A stretch of 64,000 nt of DNA, taken from Talinum fruticosum (Eukaryota; Streptophyta; Magnoliopsida; Caryophyllales; Talinaceae). How positions within the stretch are numbered: the stretch's first letter is position 1; each line of letters begins with the position of its first letter. The translations under genes were made by a program, and so were the position numbers. The stretch is from contig JAITYX010000034.1 of NCBI GenBank assembly GCA_021018815.1, positions 4,650,001-4,714,000 on the forward strand, given 5' to 3'. Shown in pieces: positions 36,188 through 47,618 of this stretch. The notes beneath the pieces are model-generated. The model searched no databases. It was not told the DNA's origin and worked only from the letters and a program-made list of their open reading frames with translations.

Positions 36188-37430
36188 TGACTCGCCTTAC
36201 GTGAACTTGCTGCACCTAACTTGGATACACAACTTCTACCTATCTTATATCCCGCATTGGACCGACCACTAAAATTGAACTCTGGATTATTAAATATGTT
36301 ACCTAAATTTCATGGACTACGTGGTGAAGACCCATATCGTCATGTCAATGAGTTTATTATTACATGTTCCACCATGCAACTTGAGGGAATCACCCAAGAC
36401 CAAATTAAGTTGAGAGGCTTTCCCTTTTCACTTCGAGCATAAGGCTAAAGATTGGTTTTATTACCTACCCCCGTAACATTCACTACATGGGCCCAAATTC
36501 ATACTGCATTTTTAGAGAAATTTTTTCCTACATCTAGCATAGGGTCCATTAGAAAGGAAATTTGTGGCATTAGACAAATGACTGGGGAGACTTTTTCTGA
36601 ATATTGGGAGCATTTTAATAAATTATGTGCTAGTTGTCCCCAACATCAAATTTATAAGTATTTATTGATTCAATATTTTTATGAAGGTTTATTGCTAATA
36701 GATAAAAATATGGTAGATGTTGCTAATGGAAGGGCTTTGTTTAATAAGACTCCAGCTCAGGCTAAAGAATTGTTTAATATTATGGCCCAAAATACTCAAC
36801 AATTTAGAATTGGAGATACCCAATTTAGGAATGTTAATGAGTTCAATTTAGATCCATCTATAGAGACTCAATTGTCCCAAATTACTATTATGTTGAACAA
36901 ATTGGTCCACAAAGAAGAAGCAGTAGTTTGTAGTATTTGCCGTTTAGAGGGTCATGTTGCTAATTCATGCCCTACACAACAAAGAGGGCATGTGAATGCT
37001 ATTTTTTCCAACCTAGGTCAAATACACCATGATCCATTCTCGAACACTTATGAAGAATGGAGTGACTACTCTAACCTTAGGTATGGATTTGAAGAAAACC
37101 CTCTAGAATTTGATCAATCCATTGCTCAGAACAAAACTAATTATCTTTTAAAGCAAATCATTAAGAAGATGGATGACCAGAAAAAGGAGACTCGACCGTA
37201 GGTTCCAAAGCTTAGAGATGACCATTAAACAGGTTCAAGAGAGACAGACCGCCAATGTTACCGTAATTAGTAACCCGCAAGCCCAAATGCAATCTTAACC
37301 TTTCCAAGATCCAAAAGAAAATGTGAGTGTCATAACACTTACTAGGGGGAAAGAGTTAGAGGAACCTACAAAAACATAGAGGTAAAGCCGAATTAGAGGT
37401 TAAGCAATCTAAACTTGACCAAAATAAAGA
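36188..37430 (+). pseudogene. gag: Athila-like gag, interior 1, 5' part before element G
   Basis: Capsid/nucleocapsid protein. The retrotransposon Gag domain spans PILYPALDRPLKLN (36240), FHGL-GEDPYRHVNEF (36310), RGFPFSL (36412), W-QIH-AFLEKFFP (36488) and EYWEHFNKLCASCP (36598). A full CCHC knuckle (CSICRLEGHVANSC) is at 36929-36970. Two frame changes, at 36434 (CTTCGAGC versus CTTCAGC in interior 2) and 36470 (CCCCGTAAC versus CCCCTGTAAC), cancel each other; both sit at CAG/CTG and are probably sequence errors. A further change follows the ATG. The 3' part is cut by element G at 37430; the frame resumes after 47619. Confidence 0.85.
37426..37430 (+). repeat. TSD of element G, left copy (AAAGA)
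   Basis: AAAGA here and at 47614-47618. The empty site AAAGATGACGCC is preserved in interior 2 at about 52801-52812. Confidence 0.95.
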
Positions 37431-38986
37431 TGAAGACTCGAGACTTTACCTCTCACGCTTCGAGTTCTATCAAGGGAATCAGGTATAAGACTTTCCCACT
37501 TATAAAGTTTTGATTCCATGTCATTCCTTGTGTCTTAGAAACTTTTCCGAGTGATATGGTATTTTCTCTAAGTGTTATAGAAATTATCTCGTGCATTTAT
37601 ACATGACTCTATATGACTCGGAAAGCATATCCGCACTTACCATATTTCACTCGGTTCCGAGTCACTCAATACTCGAAATATCGCATGATTCAAACACGAT
37701 CTTTTCGCGCTCTAACTCTGGTATCTTAGTTTGAATTCATGCTCGGTCTAGATCAAGTTTATTTCCCCGATATTCTTTAGTTAACTTGATTCTCTTTTAG
37801 ACCGACTCGAGATGGAATTTTGAGTGTCATGAATATTAGACTCGTAAAATTCCATTCCTTTTCTAACCCGATCAATTAGTCACTTAATTATCTTAATCAT
37901 ATTATTATCTATGTCTAATCTTGGACCAAAGTATTTTATACTTTGAGAACCAAATTGTTTTACTTTTGTAGGTGATTCAAACAAGGCTATTCTAAATTTG
38001 AATTACAAAAGTAAGCGGCTTCAAAACGTCAAACCAACAACAGACAAGGCTTTTCCACCTCCGACCTAGCCTCGGACACTATGTCGGGATTGTCCGTTTC
38101 CGAAATGGAAATCTGCAACACTAAGCTCAACGAGTGGTTTCCCCTTACTTTTTTGAAGACACCGCCGGTGGTTTTAGGTACTTCTAAGGGAGTCAAGAGC
38201 CGTTGTTCTAACGCTCATATTTCAACGGATATTTTCCGAGTGACTCAGGAAATCCTTCACAACGGTCATAAAAGAACTTCCAGTCGGAAGATGGACACAA
38301 CGGCTAAGCTCGCTTGGTCATCTATAAATAGAAGCCAACTCTCAAGACTTGGAGATTGCCGAATCTATTGTTAATACACATACTTGATCAAAAGTCATTG
38401 TATTCATTCTCAATTTTCTACTTGCAACTCCAATTCTATAATTCATTATATTCCGAGTTGTAAGGTCTCGTACTCGATTACAAGCACTCTCTTTCTTACT
38501 CTCTAAGTAAGGTCCCTTGATTGAACTGTAACGGTTAACTCAGCTCAGTTGTCCCTAGCTGTAAGGGTTATCTCGGCTAGGAAGTACTAGATCGGATAAG
38601 GGAATTTCTCAGTCTAGGAAAACTTGTAAGGAGTTGTCTAAGGGAGCAACTCGGGTTGAGTCGATCTACTATATTTTGTGGACTAAAAATAGTGGATTTG
38701 ACATCGTGCTTAGATTAGCACGGTCGTGGTTTTCTCGCCCCGGGAGGGTTTCCACGTACTCTCCGAGTTATTTCTTTTCTGAGTACATTCTAGACTCGGA
38801 CAGTTTCGAATTCTGTTTCATTTGTTTCTTCAATCATCTCTGAATTCCGAGTTAGCTCATTTTCCGAGCTCATCTTTGACTCTCACTCTCCTTAGAGTCA
38901 TATCTATTTCAAATTTCAAGCAAATTTCATCATCACCCTATTCACCCCCTCTAGGGTGACTTAGCCTTTCCCTGAGCAAACCTTCA
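37431..38986 (+). repeat. 5' LTR of element G
   Basis: 1556 bp, TGAAGACTCG to ACCTTCA. TATA box CTATAAATA at 38322-38330, with GAAGCC immediately downstream in all Copia LTRs here. At 38242-38252 it reads GACTCAGGAAA where the 3' LTR has GACTCGGAAAA. Confidence 0.94.
38322..38330 (+). promoter_or_regulatory. TATA box in Copia LTR
   Basis: CTATAAATA is conserved in position and flank in the LTRs of A, D, E and G (2947-2954, 15946-15954, 25252-25260, 28497-28505, 46949-46957) and is recognisable in B and C. Transcription likely starts some 30 bp downstream. Confidence 0.65.
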
Positions 38987-38988
38987 AT

Positions 38989-39000
38989 TGGTCTTAGAGC
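38989..39000 (+). other. Primer-binding site of element G
   Basis: TGGTCTTAGAGC, a variant of TGGTATCAGAGC, directly after the LTR. CAG reads TAG here, as would follow deamination of a methylated cytosine. Confidence 0.8.
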
Positions 39001-39047
39001 CAAGCCTTTCACAAAAGGATCTAACCATCCAAAGGTCTAAAGATCAA

Positions 39048-40160
39048 ATGGCTTAGAACAACAGAGAGTTTGATGAAGGAAGATCTTCCAACGAGACCAC
39101 CAAAGTTCAAAGGATCCAACTTCGTGCACCTGGAAGAAACTCATGGAATGTTTCCTCCTGGACCATGATGAAGATGTCTAGAACATCATACAACAAGGAA
39201 ACTACATTCCCATGAAGACAGAAGAAACAAGAATCGTGCCCAAAACAAAGGCTGAGTTCACAGTGATGAAGCTGAAAAGTTCGGACAAAACTTCAAGGCT
39301 ATGAACATTCTTATGTGCGCCATCAGCTCGGAAGAATACAACCGAGTGTCCGCTCGTGACACAGCCAAAGAAGTGTGGGACACTCTAGTCAACACTTATG
39401 AAGGTACAAGCCAGGTCGGACAAGCGAAGATAAGCCAATACCTTCACAAATATGAGCTATTCAAGATGGAGCCGGAAGAAACAACACTCGGATGTTTATT
39501 CGATTTACAGAGATTACCAATAATCTCAAATCTTTGGGTAAAAAGATCTCCCACGAGGAAATGTGCAGAAAGATACTCAAAAGCCTACCCAAGAAAAGAT
39601 GGGGTCCCAAGGTGACAGCTATTGAAGAGGCTCGGAACTTATCTCTACTAAAGCCGGACGAACTCATTGGGAAGCTTCTCACCTATAAGATCCACCTGAA
39701 TGAGGAGGATGCAAAGGTCGACACCAAAAAGAACATTGCGCTGAAGGCCTCGAAACCAGAGAAGAAGGTCCGAGTTCCTCCGACTCGAAGAGGATCCCAT
39801 GGCACCAATTGCTAGAGGCTTCAAGAGAATGATGAAGCACAAGAGATGGGATAAGAAGCCAAAAGAAGAGTTCTATAAGAAAGACAAGAAGGATAGAAAA
39901 GGTAAATACTCTTCTCCTTCAAAGTTATCTTTGACTAAGAACTCTGGATGCTTTGAATGTGGCAGCAAGGAATACATAGTCAAAGACTGTCCAAAGAGAA
40001 AATGGGACAGAAAGAAGAAAAAGGCTATGATGGCCACATGGAGTGACAAGGACTCATCGGAAGATGACGAGGACTCGGATGACTCAAAGTGTGTGATGGC
40101 ACTTTCGACTCAAAAGCGAAGCACAGTCGGACTCGGATCAATTAGACAATGAGGAATCTA
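39048..40160 (+). pseudogene. gag: Copia gag, element G
   Basis: ATG at 39048 but codon 3 is TAG (39054-39056) where D implies CAG or similar. FKGSNF and ECFLLDHDEDV lie near 39105-39178. UBN2-type region AMNILMCAISSEEYNRVSARDTAKEVWDTLVNTY is at 39300-39400 (written here as landmarks only: AMNILMCAIS, ARDTAKEVWDTLV). The knuckle at 39949-39990 reads C--C----Y----C, so the zinc-binding histidine is replaced by tyrosine. An acidic tail (SSEDDEDSDDSK) follows. The coiled-coil linker found in B and D is deleted at about 40165-40185. Confidence 0.86.
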
Positions 40161-40194
40161 ATCCTCAAGAGGTTACTCGGAAAAGATCAAAAGA

Positions 40195-43100
40195 CAATGG
40201 TACCTTGACGGTGGATGCTCACGCCACATGTCAGGAGACTCGAGACTCTTTTCGAATTAGAAGAGTACAAAGGAGGAAACGTCACATTTGGAGATGACAG
40301 TAAAAGCAATATAATTGGGATAGGCAAGATTGGAAAGGGAAGTAATCTGGTCAGCCTAGTTTACCTTGTCAAAGGATTAAAGTACAATCTGCTCAGCATC
40401 TCTCAATTATGTGATAAAGGTCAAGAGGTAAGATTCACTTAAACCAAATGTTACATTTCGATGACACTACCAAGGAGATCAAACTCTCGAGTCGGAGATC
40501 GAGTAACACTAACATTATTTCTCTCTATGACCCTTGTCAAAATCTATCTTGTTTAAAAGCATCACTTCATGATGACTCATAGAAATGGCATCGTAGATTA
40601 GGCCATGTTAGCATGCATACTATTAAGAAATTGGCATCTCATGGTTTAGTCGGAGGATTGCCTAATTGTGCTTTCGAGAAAGACAAGGTTTGTGAAGCTT
40701 ACACAAGAGGGAAACAAGTCGGATCATCATTCAAATCACTAAAAACGGTTTCAACATCCAAGGTGCTTGAACTGCTACATATGGACTTATGTGGTGAAAT
40801 CCCTGTTAAGAGCCTCGGAGGTAAATCATATGTACTTGTTATTATTAACGATTATTCACGATTTACCTGGTTGTGTTTTCTCAAGCACAAAAATGAAGCA
40901 TTCAAGGAGTTCAGCAAGCTCCGTAGAAAAATCCAAGTTGAGTCTCAAAGTCGGATCCAGAGAATTCGAACCGACCATGGAAGGGAGTTCAACTACTCGA
41001 AGTCTCAAAGTTTTGCGACAAAAATGGTATCTCTCACAACTTCTCAGCACCAAGAACTCCTCAACAGAATGGAGTAGTGGAGAGAAAGAACAGGACTCTT
41101 GAAGAACTAGTTAGGACAATGATGATTGAGCACAATCGACCCTACTATTTCTGGGCCGAGGCGATCAACACAACCAATTACATGTTGAACAGATGCCTCA
41201 TCGGACCCATTCGAAGAAAACACCTTATGAGCTCTACAAAGGGAAGAAACCCAATATTTCCTATTTCAAACCCTTTGGATGTAAGTGTTTTGTTCACAAC
41301 AATGGTAAGGATCACCTGACCAAGTTTGATGCTCGGTCAGATGAAGGTATTTTTCCGGGTTACTCATCTCATAGTAAAGCTTATCGCATTTTTAATAAGA
41401 GAACTAACAAAGTGGAAGAAAGTATCCACGTTGTGTTTAATGAGCTTGGACAGGAAAAGCCAAGTGAATCATCATCCTCGGATCCGAAGCTCAGCAGAGA
41501 TGATGACCTTGACAAAAGTGAGCCTATCGGGAATCAAACCCAACCAGCTGAGAATGAAGTCACTAAGAACGAAGTGACTCGGAATGAGACAACTCAAGAG
41601 GTCGCTCGGAATGTTAACGAACAATCTAATGAACAAGATCACTCGGAACAAGCTTTTGAAGATCAAGCAGTTCAGCCTACAGATCCGGTGAATCGGAGAA
41701 TAGGTAAAGCATTCAAGTATGCTTCTAGTCATCCACTAGAAAACATATTATCCGATATCAACAAGTGGGGTAAGAACTCGTTCCTCTCTTCAAAATCTAT
41801 GTGCATTCACCGCATTCATTTCATTAACTCGAACCCAAAATGCACTAGAGGCCCTAAATGAACCTCGAATGGGTAGACGCCATGCAAGAGGAACTCAATT
41901 AATTTGAAAGAAACCAAGTCCGGACTTTGACCAAACGACCTTCCGACCACCCAGTCATAGGAACCAAATGGGTTTTCAAGAACAAACTGGATGAAGGTGG
42001 GTTGGTAGTCGAAACAAGGCTAGACTTGTGAAACAAGGCTAGACTTGTGGCTCAAGGTTACAATCAGGAAGAAGGGATTGATTATGGGGAAACCTTTGCA
42101 CCTGTTGCGGAATTGAAGCCATTAGAATCCTGTTGGCATTTGCATCTTGCATGAATATCAAGTCATATCAAATGGATGTTAAGTGTGCCTTTCTCAATGG
42201 TTTTATTGAAGAGGAAGTCTAGGTTGAGCAACCTCTCGGTTTTGAAAACTCGAGTATATCCAAATCATGTTTTCAAACTTCAAAAGCTCTGTATGGTCTT
42301 AAACAAGCTCCTAGAGCTTGGTATGAAAGACTGAGCAATTTCTTGGTTCAAAATTATTTTAGAAGAGGTCAGATCGACAAGACTCTCTTTATAAAAACCA
42401 AAGGGAAAGATTACCTTATCGCTCGGATTTATGTTGATGATATAATTTTTGGAGCTACTAATGAAATTCTATGTCGAGACTTTTCTAAGTTAATGAGACA
42501 GAATTTCAAATGAGTATGATGGGAGAACTCAATTTCTTCCTTGGTCTACAAATCAAGCAAGACAAAGATGGAATCTATGTCCATCAATCAAAGTACACCA
42601 AGGAGCTGCTGAAAAAACATAATCTCCAAGATGCAAAGCACGCAGCTACACCTATGAGCAGACAGCATAAAACTTGACTCGGACGAGAAAGGTAAAGCAA
42701 TAGATCGAAACTCTATCGAGGTATGATTGGATCTTTGCTATATCTTACTTCAAGTAGACCGGACATAATGTTTAGTGTCTGTCTATGTGCAAGATTTCAA
42801 GCTAATCCAAAAGAATCACATCTCACTGCGGTGAAGAGAATATTTAGATATCTTGCAGGGACTCGGAATTTAGGTCTGTGGTACTCAAGAGACTCAGAAC
42901 CGACCCTCACTGGATACTCGGATGTTGATTACGCTGGATACAAAGTTGATAGAAAGAGCACTTCGAGAGCTTGCCAATTTCGGGTCAATCCCTAATATCT
43001 TGGCACTCAAAGAAACAAAACTCAGTAGCTCTATCAACTGCCGAGGCTGAGTATATTGCAGCTGGGGCATGCTGTGCTCAGATTCTACGGATAAAACAAC

Positions 43101-43369
43101 ACTTGAGAGATCTTGGACTTTCTTTCAAATCAGTTCCAATCAAGTGTGACAATCGGAGTGCAATTAGCATCACCAAAAATCCAGTTCAAGCACTCAAAGA
43201 CAAAGCATATTGAGGTCGGTATCATTTCTTAAGAGACCATTATGAGAAAGGTGATATTGAACTAAATTTCATTCCTACCAATCTTTAACTAGCTGATATC
43301 TTGACTAAGCCTCTTGGTGAGGATCAATTTTGTTTTATAAAGAATGAGCTTGGTATGTTAAACGCTTAA
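40195..43369 (+). pseudogene. pol: Copia pol (PR-IN-RT-RH), element G
   Basis: Protease block WYLDGGCSRHMSGD near 40198 (DG in place of DS in the usual DSG). GAG-pre-integrase WHRRLGHVSMHTIKKLASHG near 40587; integrase HMDLCGE near 40780, TDHGREFNYS near 40970, VVERKNR near 41075; RT from about 41860 with [17 protein letters not shown] near 42170 and YVDD at 42430-42441; RNase H with KRIFRYLAGTRNLGLWYSRD near 42835, then LISWHSKKQNSVALSTAEAE near 42985 and AGACCAQ near 43060. Stop TAA at 43367-43369. A 222-residue open stretch (41193-41861) spans the IN C-terminal region. Other parts are frameshifted. Best-preserved pol in the window. Confidence 0.9.
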
Positions 43370-43706
43370 TTATGTGCTTTCTATGTGAAAACTTCTTTGC
43401 GTGATTATGTGTTATGTGTTTAGAATCCTTTAGTAACCATCAGTTCGGTTAACTTAGTGATACTCGAGCCGATAGTTATTATTTGCTTCCAGTTTCGAGT
43501 CACTCGAAACCGAGCCGAGTCGAGCTCGGACGTTGAGAAAAATGGACATCAATATTCGAAATCATCTCTAGATAAGTGGAGAATTTCAGAATTTATTTTC
43601 AAAATCTTTTTCTCTTTCTCACGCGTCGTGATCGGACTACTAGCCTTTGGAAGGTAACCGCTAGAATTCTAACCGTTGAAGGAGAGAACCGTCACACCGG
43701 TTTGAG

Positions 43707-45620
43707 GTGACTGTTGAAAGAGCCGAGTCGAACGGATACTCGAAGGACAATTATTTTCCTATAAATAGCGACTATTCTCATTCATTTCGTTACTTTACTT
43801 TTCACTTAAACTCTCTCTCGAAATCCAAACTTCGCGCACAAAGCTCTCTGTGTGTACAACGATTTCTGGTTAGTTCAAGCTTCATGAAGATCATCTCAAG
43901 TAAGCTCACTGCTCTCAACTCTTTCTTCTACTCTTTTACTTTTTCTCTCTTACCCTCTTCGAGTTCTTCTTCCCTCATCCTTCTCAAGCCTTCCTACTCT
44001 CTCTTTTTTTCTCCAAAAATGACAAAAAGAGGTTCTCACCCTAACTTTCTTGGCTCGCCACAAAGAAACCCCGAACCAAAAGCCAAGAAGGCCCTTCAAA
44101 TTCTAAACCTATTGTCACCCAAGATCTTGCGCTGGATGATAAGTTCTTCCCAACCACCAAATTTTCGTGGTTACCTCACATCCAATCAACAGGGTGTACA
44201 ATTTTCTTTGTTTCAGCGAGTTCATATACCCCGAACTCGTATCTCGAATTTTACACTCATCTCACCAGCTCGAAGGTGTTCTAACCTCCAAGGTTCGAAG
44301 ATAACAGTTCGCATTAACACCTCTCTTCTCCATCGTCTGCTCAAGGTCTATTCTCTCTTATTGAACAGCAATCCAATTCCTTTCACCGAGGTCGCCGACG
44401 ACTTCTTTGAAAAGTATGCCAAAGAGTTCCCCGGGTCACGCAAAAATTTTTCCGTGAGTCGCCTAAGGTCAAAAGCACGTCTTCCGTGCTTCCCGCCGAT
44501 GAGAACCTTCTTCTCTCAGCACTCTAGCAAAGAGAATCCAAATTCTAAACACCTCAAAGCTCTCTTTGACATTCTCGAGGGCTACGAAGTAGACCTCTTT
44601 CCCTCCATCATTGAGCAAATGGCACTGTGCCAGCTCAACTCCAAAACAAGAAGAACACCCCTCTTCCTTTCGGGGCTCTTCTCACTCTTGTTTTCAAACA
44701 ATTCAAAGTTCCTCTTCCCTTAGACCCAAACGCCGTTTCGAGGCTGCCGTTGTTGTTGGCAAAAAGGAACTTCTAGGGTATGGATATCAGGAGACCCAAC
44801 CTGGTATCCAGGTACACAACTCGTAGCCGAGGCCATCTTCTTTGCCTAAGACTCGGAAAGATGCTCCTCTTTCTCTTCCTGCCCCACCTCAGGTGCATCT
44901 AAGTCTCTTACTTCCATTTTGTCCTCCGCCTTCATGGAAAAAATCAGCTCTGTGTCCTTGGAATTCTAGGACATACTTCGGTCATTTAAGACTGTCTTTC
45001 GACCTATGACCATAAACAAGAAAACTCGTCCGGCCTCAAATCCGAGAGTAGCAGAATCCGCTCATTGAGATGAAGGCCCCGGTGAAGGAGCAGAGGGAGC
45101 CGATAGAGCTTCTCCAGGAGAGACGGTCCAAGGCAGCTGAGGACCAAGGCCACTCGGACACATCCGAGCAGTCCTCGAGCTCGGCCAAGACCTCCTCCGA
45201 TAGAGGTGAGGATGAAGAAGAAGATCAAGAAGAAGTAGAAGCCGAGGAGCCTGCGGCTGAGGCAGCTCCTTCCGGCCAAGGGGAGGAACATAAGGAAGAA
45301 CAAGGAGCAACAGCTGAGGGTACAAGTGCTCCTAAAGCTCATCTGGAAGTGCTCAGCTCGGACAGCGAGTCCGAGTGGGTCGAAGGCTCGACTGCAGAAG
45401 GATAATCGCAGCGGGTCGCCCGAGCAGTCCCTCCAGCTGCCGAGATACAAGAGGAAGAACCTCTGGATCCCCTCGTTCGGGTCGGCCACTCGGAACCGAG
45501 CCTATGCCGGAGATCCCCATCCTCCCTCCGCTACGCTCAAGCACATCGTCAAGATCCTATCGGCGCCGGTGCTCCACTCGCCCCTCTTCTTCCACTCGGA
45601 CAAACCCTTCCCCTCTTAAT
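43707..45620 (+). pseudogene. Sirevirus-like third ORF (env-position), element G
   Basis: An open frame of 338 codons (43707-44723) contains MTKRGSH at 44020, then ISSSQPPNF-GYLTSNQ, and KYAKEF and SKENPNSKHLKALFDILEGY near 44410-44590. A second open piece (45070-45405) is strongly acidic (E/D/S-rich, EDEEEDQEEVEAEEPAAEAA near 45200-45270). Together they match the order seen on the minus strand in element D, which suggests one protein with an N-terminal domain and an acidic tail, broken by frameshifts between 44723 and 45070. Its role is unknown; similar ORFs in this lineage have been termed envelope-like. I see no clear transmembrane anchor. Confidence 0.65.
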
Positions 45621-46036
45621 TTCTTCATCGTTTATTTTCGTTTCTTTATTTTTTTTTGTCCGGACATCAAACTTGTATTTCTTGTATTCTTCCCATTTTT
45701 TTGTTTTTGTTAAAAGGCAAGGGGGAGAATAGTTAGAAAAATTGTTGTCGTGTCTAGGGGAGTTTCTCTCTCTCACTCGTACATTTTTTTAATTCAATGA
45801 AACTATGCATTTTGTTCCAATTCTCTGACTATAATGATAAATGCACGTATTTCTAAGTTTCCATCTTATATGCGCTTCATTGATAATTGCTGAGTATCTA
45901 TTTTGTTGCTTCATGTCCCGATACTTCGATATGCCCTAATACTTTGGTTTGCGCTTATGCAATTTTCTACACAAGTATGCAAAAACAGACTTATATCACT
46001 AACAAAATTTCTGTCTAAGTATGGAATGCCTTTCAT

Positions 46037-46050
46037 AAAAAAGGGGAGAT
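46037..46050 (+). other. Polypurine tract, element G
   Basis: AAAAAAGGGGAGAT directly precedes the 3' LTR. Confidence 0.9.
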
Positions 46051-47613
46051 TGAAGACTCGGACTTTACATTTCACGTTTTTGAGTTCTATCAAGGGAATC
46101 AGGTATAAGACTTTGTCACTTATAAAGTTTTGATTCCAAGTCATTCCCTGTGTCTTAGAAACTTTTCTGAGTGATATGGTATTTTCTCTAAGTGTTATAG
46201 AAATTATCTCGTGCATTTATACATGACTCTGTATGACTCGTAAAGCATATCCGCACTTACCATGTTTCACTCGGTTCCGAGTCACTCAACACTCCGAAAT
46301 ATCGCATGATTCAAACACTATCTTTTCGCGCTCTAACTCCGGTATCTTAGTTTGAATTCATGCTCAGCCTAGATCAAGTTTATTTCCCGATATTCTTTAG
46401 TTAACTTGATTCTCTTTTAGATCGACTCGGATGGAATTTTGAGTATCATGAATATTAGACTCGGAAAATTCCATTCCTTTTCTAACCCAGATCAATTAGT
46501 CACTTAATTATCTTAATCATATTATTATCTCGTGTCTAATCTTGGACCAAAGTATTTTATACTTTGAGAACCAAATTGTTTTACTTTTGTAGGTGATTCA
46601 AACAAGGCTATCCTAAATTTGAATTACAAAAGTAACCTGGCTTCATAACGTCAAATCACCAAGCAAACAAGACTTTTCTACCTCTAACCTAGCCTCGATA
46701 CATCGTGTCGGGATTGTCCTGTTTCCGTAAATGGAAATCTGCAACACTAAGCTCAACAAGTGGTTTCCACCTTACCTTTTTGAAGACACCGCCGAGTGGT
46801 TTTAGGTAATTCTAAGGGAGTCAAGAGCCGTTGTTCTAACACTCATATTTCAACGGATATTTTCCGAGTGACTCGGAAAATCCTTCACAACGGTCATAAA
46901 GGAACTTCCAGTCGGAAGATGGACACAACGGCTAAGTTGCTTGGTCATCTATAAATAGAAGCCAACTCTCAAGACTTGGAGATTGCCGAATCTATTGTTA
47001 ATACACATACTTGATCAAAAGTCATTGTATTCATTCTCAATCTTCTACTTACAACTCCAATTCCGTAATTCATTATATTCCGAGTTGTAAGGTCTCGTAC
47101 TCGATTACAAACACTCTCTTTCTTACTCTCTAAGTAAGGTCCCTTGACTGAGCTGTAAGGGTTAACTCAGCTCAATTGTCCCTAGCTGTAAGGGTTATCT
47201 CGGTTAGAAAGTACTAGATCGGATGAGGGAATTTCGAGTCTAGGAAAACTTGTAAGGAGTTGTCTAAGGGAGCAACTCGGGTTGAGTCGATCTACTATAT
47301 TTTGTGGACTAAAAATAGTGGATTTGACTTGGTGCTTGGATTAGCACGGTCGTGGTTTTCGCCCCGGGAGGGTTTCCACGTACCCTCCGAGTTATTAGTT
47401 TTCGAGTACATTCTAGACTCGGACGGTTTTAGAATTCTGTTTCACCTGTTTCTTCAATCATCTCCGAATTCCGAGTTAGCTTATTTTCCGAGCTCATCTT
47501 TGAGTCTCACTCTCCTTAGAGTCATATCTATTTCAAATTTCAAGCAAATTTCATCGAGCACCCTATTCACCCTCCCTCTAGGGTGACTTAGCCTCTCCCT
47601 CAGCAAGCCTTCA
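46051..47613 (+). repeat. 3' LTR of element G
   Basis: 1563 bp, TGAAGACTCGG to GCCTTCA, followed by AAAGA at 47614-47618. TATA box CTATAAATA at 46949-46957. Confidence 0.94.
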
Positions 47614-47618
47614 AAAGA

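Larger units (their letters stand above)
37431..47613 (+). mobile_element. Copia element G, complete structure, Sirevirus/Maximus type
   Basis: 10,183-bp plus-strand element: LTR (37431-38986), PBS, gag, pol, ORF3, PPT, LTR (46051-47613), with perfect TSD AAAGA and a known empty site. The LTRs are very alike, so it may be the youngest Copia copy here. It lacks roughly 0.7 kb between gag and protease that elements B and D keep, has a stop at the third gag codon, and carries a 19-bp tandem duplication in RT, so it is not autonomous as read. Confidence 0.95.
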
